A stretch of DNA of 45,464 bases from Bacillus timonensis (GTDB taxonomy: Bacteria; Bacillota; Bacilli; Bacillales; Bacillaceae_L): NCBI GenBank assembly GCA_020171895.1, contig JAIVAN010000016.1:1-45464 (forward strand), given 5' to 3'. The notes beneath the pieces are model-generated. The model saw only the letters and a program-made list of their open reading frames with translations. It searched no databases and was not told the origin of the DNA. The translations under genes and the position numbers were made by a program. Positions 26,829-36,503 of this stretch are shown here, in pieces; position 1 is the first letter of the stretch, and each line of letters opens with the position of its first letter.

Positions 26829-27222
26829 TTATCTAACCTCCAATTGTTAGCTCTTCACATATAAATGTACCTTATTAAATATGCCCAACCCACTGAAGGA
26901 CCGTTCACTTAATTTGATTGCTTTTTATATGCTCCATCTGTTCGGCAAAGAAACTGCTACATTTCCACAATTTGCCGGTAAGCGTAACATAGGTTCTTTC
27001 ATTATAGTTGATTTTTACGTGATTCTAGAAGTAATAATTACTTCCGAAGAAGTTCAAAATTGATTCTTCCATACATGATGCTTTTGGACTAACTTATTTA
27101 TACTCCCTTCGGCAAACCCGTTGCAATAATAGTTACTCACCTTACCGTAAATATATTCGAAGGAGCATCAAAGGTCATCCGTGACAGAAAACTCTTTGCT
27201 GCGCAGTATTTAGTCAAATACG
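26829..27222. other. repeat-internal stretch with no recognised gene
   Basis: About 390 bases upstream of the first 90-residue gene. A plus-strand frame at 26881 is open for 60 codons in this copy but has no RBS and a low-complexity, non-family-like product; in the second copy the matching frame carries a one-base deletion, so I do not call it a gene. Confidence 0.5.
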
Positions 27223-27248
27223 AAAAAAAGATCACTTTCAAAGTGATC
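27223..27248 (-). terminator. orphan terminator
   Basis: GATCACTTTGAAAGTGATC followed by TTTTTTT on the minus strand. It lies nearly 300 bases downstream of the kinase-like gene, just outside repeat copy 1. The space 27249-27545 holds no gene I can see. Confidence 0.6.
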
Positions 27249-27545
27249 GCGTTTAAATATAAATTCGTAACCAGTATCGTTGTACTGTTCAATATCACTA
27301 ACGAAAAACACTACTAACATTAAAGGAGACACGATACAAATAAAAAAGAATTGCATTCACCAGCATATTTACTGATCTCGCAATCTTTTAGCATAGTTTA
27401 GATAGTAAATTTACTCTTTTTTTCTACATGAGGTTGTCCCAAACTGATATTAGCGAAGGAACACAATTTTGCGCCATATGCTATTTACATTTCTCCGAAA
27501 GATTAAATAAACATTAGCACACTATCAAAGTATGATCCTTTAAGT

Positions 27546-28118
27546 TTACAATATGTTATACATTTTTAAGGTCTCAATAATATTGTCATAATAAATTTTG
27601 ATATCTCTTTCAACTTCATCAAACGTTTTATTTACTTTTGCAAAAACTCCATAATCTATAAAAGTAATGGTTTGTGTTGTTCCATCCCAAAAAAAATCTT
27701 CTAGGGCATCAAAATCAGAGAAAAAGTACCCCTTTTTGCCCATCTCAAGAAGTAGCTTGTAAAGTTTTTGCGGAAATATTTCCGGTAGCTTTTCACCCTT
27801 TTCATCTAGGTAAGAAAGTTGTACTCCCTTTGCTTTCTCCATAACAAGAAAATCTTTTTCAACATATGCGTATAAAATTGGTACACCTTCAATACCTTGT
27901 AAATCACGTAAAGGAATATAATCAAAATGTTTACCTTGTTTTGCCTTTTCAGTAAATTTTTTTATAATATATTCTTGTTGGTATTCGTAAATTTTACCAT
28001 GACTACCGCCATTTAGTTCGTTAATTTCTGCCTTTACCTCACTTTTCTCTCTCTCTCCAATTGCTGCTCTACACAAAATTTCAAGTTCTTCAGGTAATTC
28101 ATTGATAATAATTAACAT
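27546..28118 (-). CDS. protein-kinase-like protein
   Basis: A 190-residue protein with a compact kinase-like layout: glycine-rich GGSHGK (37-42), candidate Lys53/54 in IIKKF, hinge VMEKAKG (92-98), catalytic-loop-like YFFSDFDALEDFFWD (Asp135 or Asp137) and IDYG in place of DFG (Asp155). This resembles RIO/Bud32-type small kinases. It is shorter than canonical kinases and lacks a clear HRD, so activity is uncertain. RBS is GAGGGG. As island cargo it may modify a toxin or small molecule; this is inference. Confidence 0.55.
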   Translation of the reverse strand: MLIIINELPEELEILCRAAIGEREKSEVKAEINELNGGSHGKIYEYQQEYIIKKFTEKAKQGKHFDYIPLRDLQGIEGVPILYAYVEKDFLVMEKAKGVQLSYLDEKGEKLPEIFPQKLYKLLLEMGKKGYFFSDFDALEDFFWDGTTQTITFIDYGVFAKVNKTFDEVERDIKIYYDNIIETLKMYNIL

Positions 28119-28563
28119 TTAAAACCCCTCTTTTAATACTATAAAATAGTAAGATTTCTTCTAAGATTAAGTCCCGTTAAAAATTCTAGCCAATATTATT
28201 AAATACTTGTTCTAATACCGATGAATGTTTAGTTTAGTCATAGAGATACATTTCGACATTCCCCTTAAATTTCCTTTTATTAGTTAATAATGCTGATACT
28301 CAAAAAACTATTTATTATTCTCCTTTCCAAATAGTATTTCGTTTAAATATTCTGCTCCGTTCGTTTAAGTGTTCCGTTCAAAAGTCTTCTAAAATTGGAG
28401 ATCTTAGCTGCGTAGTATAAAGTCTTCTTTGCAATACAAGCTTAACATGCGTAATGTTAATACAATGAGTCGTATTGGATAAAATAAAGTTAACCTTCTT
28501 TCCTTACTATTAAAACTCATTCTTTACCTTATAATTAAGCTCTTTTACAATTTTGGACTATAC
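28119..28563. other. AT-rich stretch without a gene
   Basis: About 445 bases between the kinase-like gene and repeat copy 2. I see no coding frame, promoter pair or hairpin I could defend. Confidence 0.5.
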
Positions 28564-28648
28564 TTTTGCCTACTTGTGTAAATATGACTACTAATTTAGT
28601 GCCTGGGACGCAACCACTGTCCCTTCGTACTTCGTCTTCTCTGAGCAT

Positions 28649-28694
28649 AAAAAAGAAGCTTCCCAAAAGTTTATCAACTAATGAACAGCCTCTC
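28649..28694 (-). terminator. terminator of the second 90-residue gene, degenerate integrase tail
   Basis: The same hairpin and TTTTTT as at 26476, in the second copy of the large repeat; the plus strand again reads KKEASQKFIN and a stop. Confidence 0.6.
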
Positions 28695-28728
28695 CTGGCT
28701 TGTTTTTAGTAACCATTATTCAAATTCC

Positions 28729-29001
28729 TTAATCCATTAATCCCTCATCTATATATACTTCCATTCCCTCATCTTCCAGACATTCACCAAAGAATTTAAC
28801 TGCTTTCCGATAGTCGATTTTAAGTATATTTAAATCTTGGTCATCTGCATCATATACAGCAACTGCAACATCATATGCATAAAGAGTGACGTAATTATCT
28901 GATCGCTTCTTTAGATGCGCCTCCACGCTGAATTCCTGGCCCTTTATTACTTTTTTATTTGACTTTAATGCCAAAGAAAGTAATTGTTTAATTTCTTCCA
29001 T
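28729..29001 (-). CDS. hypothetical 90-residue protein, copy 2
   Basis: Near-identical paralogue of the protein at 26556, with substitutions such as K to Q near residue 22, and KIDYRKAVKFF against KFDYRNAVKFF. RBS and upstream sequence are also shared. It is followed by the integrase-tail terminator. The upstream 29002-29388 holds only the rest of the repeat and no gene. Confidence 0.6.
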   Translation of the reverse strand: MEEIKQLLSLALKSNKKVIKGQEFSVEAHLKKRSDNYVTLYAYDVAVAVYDADDQDLNILKIDYRKAVKFFGECLEDEGMEVYIDEGLMD

Positions 29002-29388
29002 TTATCTAACCTCCAATTGTTAGCTCTTCACATATAAATGTACCTTATTAAATATGCCCAACCCTCTGAAGGACCGTTCACCTAATTTGATTGCTTTTTA
29101 TCTGCTCCATCTGTTCGGCAAGAAACTGCTACATTTCCACAATTTGCTGGTAAGCGTAACATAGGTTCTTTCATTATAGCTGGTTTTTACGTGATTCTAG
29201 AAGTAATAATTACTTCAGAAGAAGTTCAAAATTGATTCTTCCATACATGATGCTTTTGGACTAACTTATTTATACTCCCTTCGGCAAACCCGTTGCAATA
29301 ATAGTTACTCGCCTTACCGTAAATATATTTGAAGCCATCCGTGACAGAAACTCTTTACTGCGCAGTAAACAGTCAAATGAACATCAAC

Positions 29389-30384
29389 TTATTGAATCAA
29401 ATACTTTTTATGCTGCTCTCGCTTTCGCTCATGAGTAATCTTTGCATATCTAAGTGTCGTATCTGGTGAACTATGTCCTAAGAGTTCTTGAATTGCAACT
29501 AATTCAGCACCATTATTTAAGGTTAAAGTAGCAAAAGTGTGTCTTAAAACATGGGGACTTACTTTGTGTTGTAAACCTGCTTTTTGAGCAATTATATCTA
29601 TTTCTCTTTGTATTCCTCGTTTAGATAGTCTTCTATAAGGTTTTCTCTCTGTAACCATCAAGGCTTCACAATTATCATTTCTTCCTTTTATATATTTACC
29701 TAAATGATACATAGCTCTAATCGAAAAATAGACTTCCCTTTGTTTATCACCTTTACCAATAACTAATGTGCTCATATTTTGTAGATTTATATCTGCTTTA
29801 TCTAATCCGTGAACTTCAGACAATCTACAACCTGTCGCATACAATATTTCTAGAAAAGCACGCTGCCTGACTGTATCACAGGATTCTCTTAACATTTCTA
29901 GTTCTTCGATTGATAATGATTTTGGAAGTCGGTATTCATCTTTTGGAGCTTTTAATTTGGTAGTTGGATCTCGCTTAATATATTCTTCTGAAGCTAACCA
30001 ACTAAAAAAACTCTTTAAAACAGATAATTTCTTTCTAATTGTGCTCATTTTTAAGGTCCCATCTTGACTTAAATACATTCGGACATCCGCTGTAGTTATG
30101 TCCTCAACCTTCTTTTGTACAATATCAGCAAACATATTTAATTCCATTAGGTAGTTGTCTAGAGTAATAGAACTTAAACCTTCTAGTTTTTTTGCAGAGA
30201 GGAACAATTGTATTTTATCCTCAAGGTCAGGATGTACCTCACCTAGCTTAACTCTTTGAATGTAATACTTTGATAGAACAGTAGATAATTTATTCTTTGT
30301 ACTTTCTACTTCAATATCAGGATACAAATCTTTTAAAGCAGCCACTAAATCTGATAATATATGCTCACCTAGATTCATAATCAT
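29389..30384 (-). CDS. tyrosine recombinase (XerC/D-like integrase), intact
   Basis: About 331 residues with an N-terminal SAM-like core-binding domain (about 52-140) and a complete catalytic domain: Arg188 in TGCRLSEV, Lys212 in GKGDKQ, His279/Arg282 in HVLRH, His305 in LGHSS and nucleophile Tyr314 in TLRYA (numbering from the upstream TTG at 30387). I chose the ATG at 30384 because AAGGAG lies 5 bases before it. It is a different lineage from the integrase next to groEL and lies inside the same element, so it may serve another element or resolve multimers. Confidence 0.88.
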   Translation of the reverse strand: MIMNLGEHILSDLVAALKDLYPDIEVESTKNKLSTVLSKYYIQRVKLGEVHPDLEDKIQLFLSAKKLEGLSSITLDNYLMELNMFADIVQKKVEDITTADVRMYLSQDGTLKMSTIRKKLSVLKSFFSWLASEEYIKRDPTTKLKAPKDEYRLPKSLSIEELEMLRESCDTVRQRAFLEILYATGCRLSEVHGLDKADINLQNMSTLVIGKGDKQREVYFSIRAMYHLGKYIKGRNDNCEALMVTERKPYRRLSKRGIQREIDIIAQKAGLQHKVSPHVLRHTFATLTLNNGAELVAIQELLGHSSPDTTLRYAKITHERKREQHKKYLIQ

Positions 30385-30826
30385 CAACTCTCCTTAGTTC
30401 TTATTAGTAACTAAGGATTACCTATACAAACAGTAAAAATACCAACAGAGAGAGTATTTAGCGCTTTTAATCCTATGAATAAAGAAGAGACGATTTTTTT
30501 GGGTAATCGTCTACTAATGGTTGTGTATAGCTGCTAGTATCTTTGTACTACGTAGCTTAAAATGGATAATTTTGTATTTAAATCTAATAATAAATCTAAC
30601 GGAGGGGAGATGGATAGTAAATAATCATTATCGTGGCGAGACTTGAGAGTTTTGAGGGGTGGGTGCCTAGTCAATCCTCTGCACTAGTATTTTACGCTGA
30701 TTTTCACATCTTGATTGGTTCCCGAGAATAGCTGACAGTCCAATAATAAACAGAGCCCTTGATAACAATACTGTTAAATCAAGGGCTCAAAAGCCTGCTT
30801 ATTAGATATAAAACTTTACGCCAGTG
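30385..30826. other. intergenic stretch
   Basis: About 440 bases between the recombinase and the lipoprotein gene. It contains the terminator at 30753 and should hold the recombinase promoter; no gene seen. A G-rich segment (gagagttttgaggggtgggtgcc, shown only in part here) near 30646 stands out from the AT-rich background. Confidence 0.5.
30753..30788 (-). terminator. hairpin after the lipoprotein gene
   Basis: A perfect 11-bp stem GAGCCCTTGAT / ATCAAGGGCTC. The T content after it on the minus strand is modest (TGTTTATTATT), so termination efficiency is uncertain. Confidence 0.6.
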
Positions 30827-31996
30827 TTAGTAAACGAAGTAAACAAGATTTTCCTGCTCATCATATTCTATTTTACATTTAATTCCTAAAGTGGTAAAAA
30901 AAACATCTAATGGAATATAGGTTTTACCGTTGATAGTAACAAATCCCTGTTCCTCCCCAGGCTTTGAAGTACTCTTATACTTTTTTTCTCCATTGGAAAA
31001 GGTTATATTAAAGTAACTTTGATTGGAACCATAGTTTACATTGTACCACTCAAAATAATTATTTGTTACATCATGACCAATTCTCAACTTTCTTGTTCCG
31101 GAAGCCTCTTCCTCAACAGAATATTCATTATTTGAAATTGCAATCATTTTAGCCAACTTATCTGGGGAACCTCCATGGTAGTAATTACCGTAATTATCCA
31201 CTAACATTGACGCATAAGTACTCAAAGAACTTGCTAATGAAAACGTCTTTCCATCTATTTTCACACGAACAGTATGGTCGTAGACGTCTTCGTACGTTGT
31301 CGGAAAAAGTTGACCCTCCCATTTCGCATTCCATACTTCCTCAGAATATAATAACGTTGCATACTTAGGATGCGTTTGGTCATTTATAAGTGCTTCATAA
31401 TTCCCTGAGGTTACAAGAAAAGAGAGATAATCATCAAGGCGATCCCTTAGTTGACTTTGTTCCAAGGGAAGTGCGAAACCGTACAGTGTAACTATTGATT
31501 TTTCCCCATCACCCTGGATATCTCCGGAGTGCTTATAAGGACGGGTATATAATAGACCATCGCCACTTCCGTCAAAATATGTAATAATATCTGCTCGATA
31601 TTCTCTATCCTCTGGTACCTTCTGCATTTCCGCTGCTGTCAAGAGGTTAGAATGATAATCTGCAAATAAGTAAGTAAGTCCTTCCTGATGGAAAAAACCT
31701 TCCAGAATCTTTCTTGCAATTGGATCTTTATAATGGTCAGCAACAACAACGTTCGGAACCCTAGTGTCATGTTCCGTTATTTCCAGACTTTTATCAAATT
31801 CAGATTGACTCGTAGTTTCGAGCGAAGTAACATCACTAGTTTGCGTTTCTGCAGACGTTTCCTCAATAATATTATCCAACGCATCAGTTTGATTTTCTTC
31901 AAACCCATTATTTTCCTCCACATCCCCGGCTTTTGAACATCCTGTTATCATTATTAAAAAAATTAATATCAGTCCAACATACAATGTCTTTCCCAA
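30827..31996 (-). CDS. lipoprotein with C-terminal stalk-type domain
   Basis: A 389-residue protein with a lipobox (ITGC, 17-20), a Thr/Ser/Glu-rich linker to about 70, and a central domain not recognised. The end (VTINGKTYIPLDVFFTTLGI, with EYDEQENLVYFVY) resembles copper-amine-oxidase N-terminal stalk-like repeats that anchor Gram-positive surface proteins. Probably extracytoplasmic and membrane-tethered. RBS AGGAGG precedes the ATG. It looks intact and is one of the larger genes of the island. Confidence 0.65.
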   Translation of the reverse strand: MGKTLYVGLILIFLIMITGCSKAGDVEENNGFEENQTDALDNIIEETSAETQTSDVTSLETTSQSEFDKSLEITEHDTRVPNVVVADHYKDPIARKILEGFFHQEGLTYLFADYHSNLLTAAEMQKVPEDREYRADIITYFDGSGDGLLYTRPYKHSGDIQGDGEKSIVTLYGFALPLEQSQLRDRLDDYLSFLVTSGNYEALINDQTHPKYATLLYSEEVWNAKWEGQLFPTTYEDVYDHTVRVKIDGKTFSLASSLSTYASMLVDNYGNYYHGGSPDKLAKMIAISNNEYSVEEEASGTRKLRIGHDVTNNYFEWYNVNYGSNQSYFNITFSNGEKKYKSTSKPGEEQGFVTINGKTYIPLDVFFTTLGIKCKIEYDEQENLVYFVY

Positions 31997-32089
31997 ATTT
32001 AATTCTCCTCCTGCAATTTAACTTCTTCTTATTATACATTACTTCAGAAATAAAAGTTGCAGAGGGATGATAATTGTTGCACAGTATAA

Positions 32090-32797
32090 AGTCTACTGCG
32101 CATAAAATTCCCCTTAACATTTACTTCCTCCATTAAAATATCTCTCCCAAATTATCTTGAAAAAGAAGAACTTGCTTTGTTTTTAGAAACAGCAAAACAA
32201 TATGGTCTCGAGCATGATTACTTGGTGTTTTTAATCCTAGCTTATACAGGCATTCGGGTTGGTGAGTTAGTTGCGCTCAAGTGGAAAGATATCAATTTTA
32301 AAAATCACACGATAAGAATCACCAAGACGTATTATAATCCCAATAATAATGCCGTGGAGTATCAATTACTACCACCAAAAACCCGAAAATCGAGGCGAGA
32401 AATCGTTGTGTCTGAAGAGGTTATCAAAGCGTTGAATGAGCACAAAAAGTTCCAAAATAAAGTGATTGAGCAAATAGGTAACAGTTACTATAACAAGGAT
32501 TTTATCTTTGCGAAGATGGAGCGACATTTCGGTTATCCCATTGTGATAAAAAACGTTAGAGACCGAATGAAAAGATTGCTGAGAATCGCAAATCTCAATG
32601 AAGAGTTAACACCGCATAGTTTAAGGCACACCCATACGTCACTTCTTGCCGAGGCCGGTGTGTCACTCGAACAAATCATGGACCGTCTTGGTCATACAGA
32701 CGATAAAATTACGAAAAATGTATACCTCCATGTCACGAAAGAAATGAAAAAAGAAGCCTCTCAAAAGTTCAGTGAACTCATGAGAAGCCTCCGTTAA
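32090..32797 (+). pseudogene. int: phage/ICE-type integrase, 5'-truncated but catalytic domain intact
   Basis: Open frame from about 32090 with no normal start; TTG at 32177 is the first usable one, giving 206 residues. Upstream codons still encode family sequence (LPNYLEKEELALFLETAK), so the N-terminal arm- and core-binding domains were deleted. Catalytic residues remain: Arg27 in TGIRVGE, Lys68, His147/Arg150 in HSLRH, His173 in LGHTDD, Tyr183 in NVYLHV (numbered from 32177). It ends 83 bases before the groEL stop and faces it, the usual position of an integrase beside its attachment site. Confidence 0.85.
32747..32791 (-). terminator. groESL terminator embedded in the integrase coding end
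   Basis: The minus strand reads GAGGCTTCTCA, a loop, TGAGAGGCTTC and then TTTTTT. The stem is formed by the integrase codons for EASQKFSELMRSL, and the T run is the complement of its two Lys AAA codons. No other terminator is visible between groEL and this point. Confidence 0.75.
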
Positions 32798-32871
32798 TTT
32801 ACCTCAATGTTAGCAAAATGTTAGCAAACCACTCTCACCTTACCAACAAACCCAGTCATATCAAGGGGTTG

Positions 32872-34533
<1,662 letters not shown>

Positions 34534-34581
34534 CTAAAGTAATAGTTATGATATATTTGTTATTTTTCTTAAAGCTATCAA

Positions 34582-34866
34582 TTAGCCAATTACAGCTAAA
34601 ATATCGCTCTCACGTAAAATTAAGTATTCTTTTCCTTCGTACTTTACTTCAGTACCAGCATATTTTGAGAAGATAATGCGGTCGCCTTCAGCAACTTCTA
34701 GAGCTACACGCTCTCCACTCTCTAATACACGTCCTGTACCTACTGAAACGATTTTACCTTCTTGAGGTTTTTCCTTTGCAGAATCTGGTAACACAATACC
34801 GCTTGCAGTTTTCTCTTCTGATTGTACTAGTTCAATAACAACGCGATCACCTAATGGCTTTAACAA
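34582..34866 (-). CDS. groES: co-chaperonin GroES (Hsp10)
   Basis: Seven-subunit lid of the GroEL chamber. The product is 94 residues from a TTG start at 34866 ([14 protein letters not shown]), matching the standard length; AGGAGG lies 9 bases upstream. The longer in-frame start at 34884 overlaps the RBS and adds residues absent from the family. The mobile-loop segment ([20 protein letters not shown]) and [14 protein letters not shown] are intact. First gene of the groESL operon, under CIRCE/HrcA heat-shock control. Confidence 0.97.
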   Translation of the reverse strand: MLKPLGDRVVIELVQSEEKTASGIVLPDSAKEKPQEGKIVSVGTGRVLESGERVALEVAEGDRIIFSKYAGTEVKYEGKEYLILRESDILAVIG

Positions 34867-34917
34867 GTGAAACAACCTCCTCAAATAATAGTAAATATTT
34901 TTTATTCGTTACTTTTA

Positions 34918-34944
34918 TTAGCACTCAGTTATCTTGAGTGCTAA
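34918..34944 (-). promoter_or_regulatory. CIRCE operator (HrcA binding site)
   Basis: TTAGCACTC, nine bases, GAGTGCTAA: a perfect match to the CIRCE consensus, between the promoter and groES. HrcA repression relieved by heat stress is the established role. Confidence 0.98.
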
Positions 34945-34954
34945 CACAATTATT

Positions 34955-34983
34955 ATATTAATGAATCTCTATTTTTTTTTCAA
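34955..34983 (-). promoter_or_regulatory. SigA promoter of groESL
   Basis: TTGAAA (34978-34983), 17-base spacer, TAATAT (34955-34960) on the minus strand, directly upstream of CIRCE. Confidence 0.8.
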
Positions 34984-35533
34984 GTATTTAAGAAAAAAAA
35001 TTAAAGAGTTTTTCAAAAAAATTCTTATCTTGCTCCATACTAGAATACAATGAGAAGAAATAAGCCCTTTCCCACACCCTTCTAAATTATGTCACAATGT
35101 CCAAAATATAAACCTAAAGATTAATTTTTAATAAATATTTTGTAGCTACCCTGAAAATACGACACTGAACTTTGGGTGTTAACCTTCGTTGCAGGACTCT
35201 CGCTTTCCACGGGGCGCCACTTGAGCCTCCTCGGCCTTGGGCCTGTGGTGTCCGGGGCCCGGCGCATTTCCCGTTGGAGTCTCGGTCCGTCCACTTCGGT
35301 TAACACGCATGAATACTTGGATACAACATTCTAATAACAAAACATTTTCATTCACCATGGTGCAATTCTTAAATTAGGAATCGACGCTCTATATTCCAAT
35401 TGTAATTTTCACTATTCTAATGAAGTTTTTGTTACACGCGCGTCTGCCTAGCTTATTAGTAATGCTTGCATTGAATTGTGTGGTAAAATGGTAACGGACA
35501 AGTTGAAGATGACTTTTAAAGGAGTTTTTATTT
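34984..35533. other. intergenic stretch between groES and the CPBP protease gene
   Basis: About 550 bases without a real gene. It holds the GC-rich repeat element at 35176-35306 and AT-rich flanks. A 61-codon minus-strand frame at 35121-35306 is the repeat itself and is not a gene. Confidence 0.7.
35176..35306. repeat. GC-rich Bacillaceae-type intergenic repeat
   Basis: A 131-bp block, far richer in GC than its surroundings, bounded by the inverted repeat GTGTTAACC / GGTTAACAC. Inside are CTCGCTTTCCACGGGGCG, GAGCCTCCTCGGCC and CCCGTTGGAGTCTCGGTCCG, close to a short repeat seen between genes in many Bacillaceae genomes (from memory: GACTCC, CGGGAAA, GCCGAGGAGGCTC and GGAAAGCGAG on the other strand). 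Probably a non-autonomous mobile or structured RNA element. Confidence 0.7.
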
Positions 35534-36268
35534 GTGAAAAAAAGGTACTGGTACGTCATATTAACGTATATTCTCATGCATTTATCAGTTATTATCGGTG
35601 CACCTGTTCTATTATTTTTTGGAATTGGTAGTGGTGAGGAATTAGAGAAAGGGATGGCGATTGCTTCCTCCTATTGGTTAATCATTAGTTTTCTCGTTGC
35701 TTTTTTCATGATAATTTACATATTGAGAGAAGATATAAAAGAACGTCATCTTAGTAGTGGTCGTTCGACTAAAAGTGAAGCATTTGCTTGGGCTTTTGCA
35801 GGTATTTTCATTGCTTTGTTTTCTCAAATCATTGCTGCAAACATTGAAATACGACTATTAGGAATTGAACCTGGTTCTGATAATACTCGTCAATTTGTTG
35901 AGTTAGTCAAATTAACACCAATGCTGTTTATCGTTGTCGCCATTTTAGCGCCAATTCTGGAAGAAGTCATTTTTAGAAAGATCATCTTTGGATCATTGTA
36001 TAAGAAATTTAATTTTTGGATTTCTGCCTTAATTAGTTCTTTTATTTTCGGTGTGGTTCATAGGGAGTTGGAGCATCTTCTTATGTATGCAACGATGGGA
36101 CTGACTTTTTCATTCCTATATGTAAAAACGAAGCGAATCATCGTTCCAATTGTTGCTCACGTTTCAATGAACTCTATGGTTATGCTCATACAAGTTGTAT
36201 TTGCAGATGATATCGAAAGAATAATGAAACAAGCTGAACAATATCAAGCATTTATTGGAGGATTATAG
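35534..36268 (+). CDS. ydiL: CPBP-family intramembrane metalloprotease (YdiL type)
   Basis: A 244-residue polytopic membrane protein with the CPBP (Abi) protease motifs: EEVIFR near 139-144, FGVVHRELEH in the next helix and HVSMNSM near the end. These Glu, Arg and His residues form the presumed metal site. GTG start with RBS AAAGGAG. It is followed 3 bases later by ydiK, and the pair beside groESL matches B. subtilis. Natural substrates are not known; relatives process prenylated proteins or membrane factors. Confidence 0.88.
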   Translation: MKKRYWYVILTYILMHLSVIIGAPVLLFFGIGSGEELEKGMAIASSYWLIISFLVAFFMIIYILREDIKERHLSSGRSTKSEAFAWAFAGIFIALFSQIIAANIEIRLLGIEPGSDNTRQFVELVKLTPMLFIVVAILAPILEEVIFRKIIFGSLYKKFNFWISALISSFIFGVVHRELEHLLMYATMGLTFSFLYVKTKRIIVPIVAHVSMNSMVMLIQVVFADDIERIMKQAEQYQAFIGGL

Positions 36269-36271
36269 ATT

Positions 36272-36487
36272 ATGCGTCGTACTTCACCCTTAACAATGGG
36301 GATTATGTACACGTTGATGGGCATTTTATTCACATACTTGGCCATTGGAAGTGTGCAAGAAACAATTTGGACTTTCCCAACGATCATACTCATGCTAGTT
36401 GCTACCTTTGATTTTGGCGTAGCCATTCGCATGTTTATCCTTTACGCAAAACTAAAAAAGATTACAAAAAATACACCTCCTAAATAG
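36272..36487 (+). CDS. ydiK: DUF4305 membrane protein YdiK
   Basis: A 71-residue protein with two membrane helices (about 8-26 and 34-54) and a basic C-terminus (AKLKKITKNTPPK). Sequence and position after ydiL match the small Bacillus protein YdiK (DUF4305). Function unknown. It is convergent with tatC and shares a bidirectional terminator with it. Confidence 0.85.
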   Translation: MRRTSPLTMGIMYTLMGILFTYLAIGSVQETIWTFPTIILMLVATFDFGVAIRMFILYAKLKKITKNTPPK

Positions 36488-36502
36488 GATGGTGTATTTT
36501 TT
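36466..36502. terminator. bidirectional terminator between ydiK and tatC
   Basis: AAAAAATACACC / GGTGTATTTTTT with an inner TCCT / AGGA pair. T runs on both strands serve both convergent genes. The left arm overlaps the last codons of ydiK. Confidence 0.88.
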
Positions 36503-36503
36503 G

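Larger units (their letters stand above)
26391..27219 (+). repeat. large direct repeat, copy 1
   Basis: About 829 bases nearly identical to 28564-29378, beginning ttttgcctacttgtg and ending near the AGTCAAAT after TGCGCAGTA. It carries an integrase-tail hairpin, the 90-residue gene and about 390 bases of upstream sequence. Small indels and scattered substitutions separate the copies. Confidence 0.9.
28564..29378 (+). repeat. large direct repeat, copy 2
   Basis: About 815 bases matching 26391-27219, period 2173 bases. Missing about a dozen bases relative to copy 1 near 29330 (copy 1 has GGAGCATCAAAGGTC there). It carries the second 90-residue gene and the same integrase-tail hairpin. Confidence 0.9.

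Noticed and set aside
26881-27063. 60-codon plus-strand frame upstream of the first 90-residue gene
   Set aside because: The matching frame in the second repeat copy is broken by a one-base deletion and neither has an RBS.
26430-28625. GGGACG...ACTGTCCC inverted repeats as insertion-sequence ends
   Set aside because: They lie in the duplicated 0.8-kb block, no transposase is near, and no target duplication is visible.
35121-35306. 61-codon minus-strand frame
   Set aside because: It is the GC-rich intergenic repeat read as protein; no RBS and no family resemblance.
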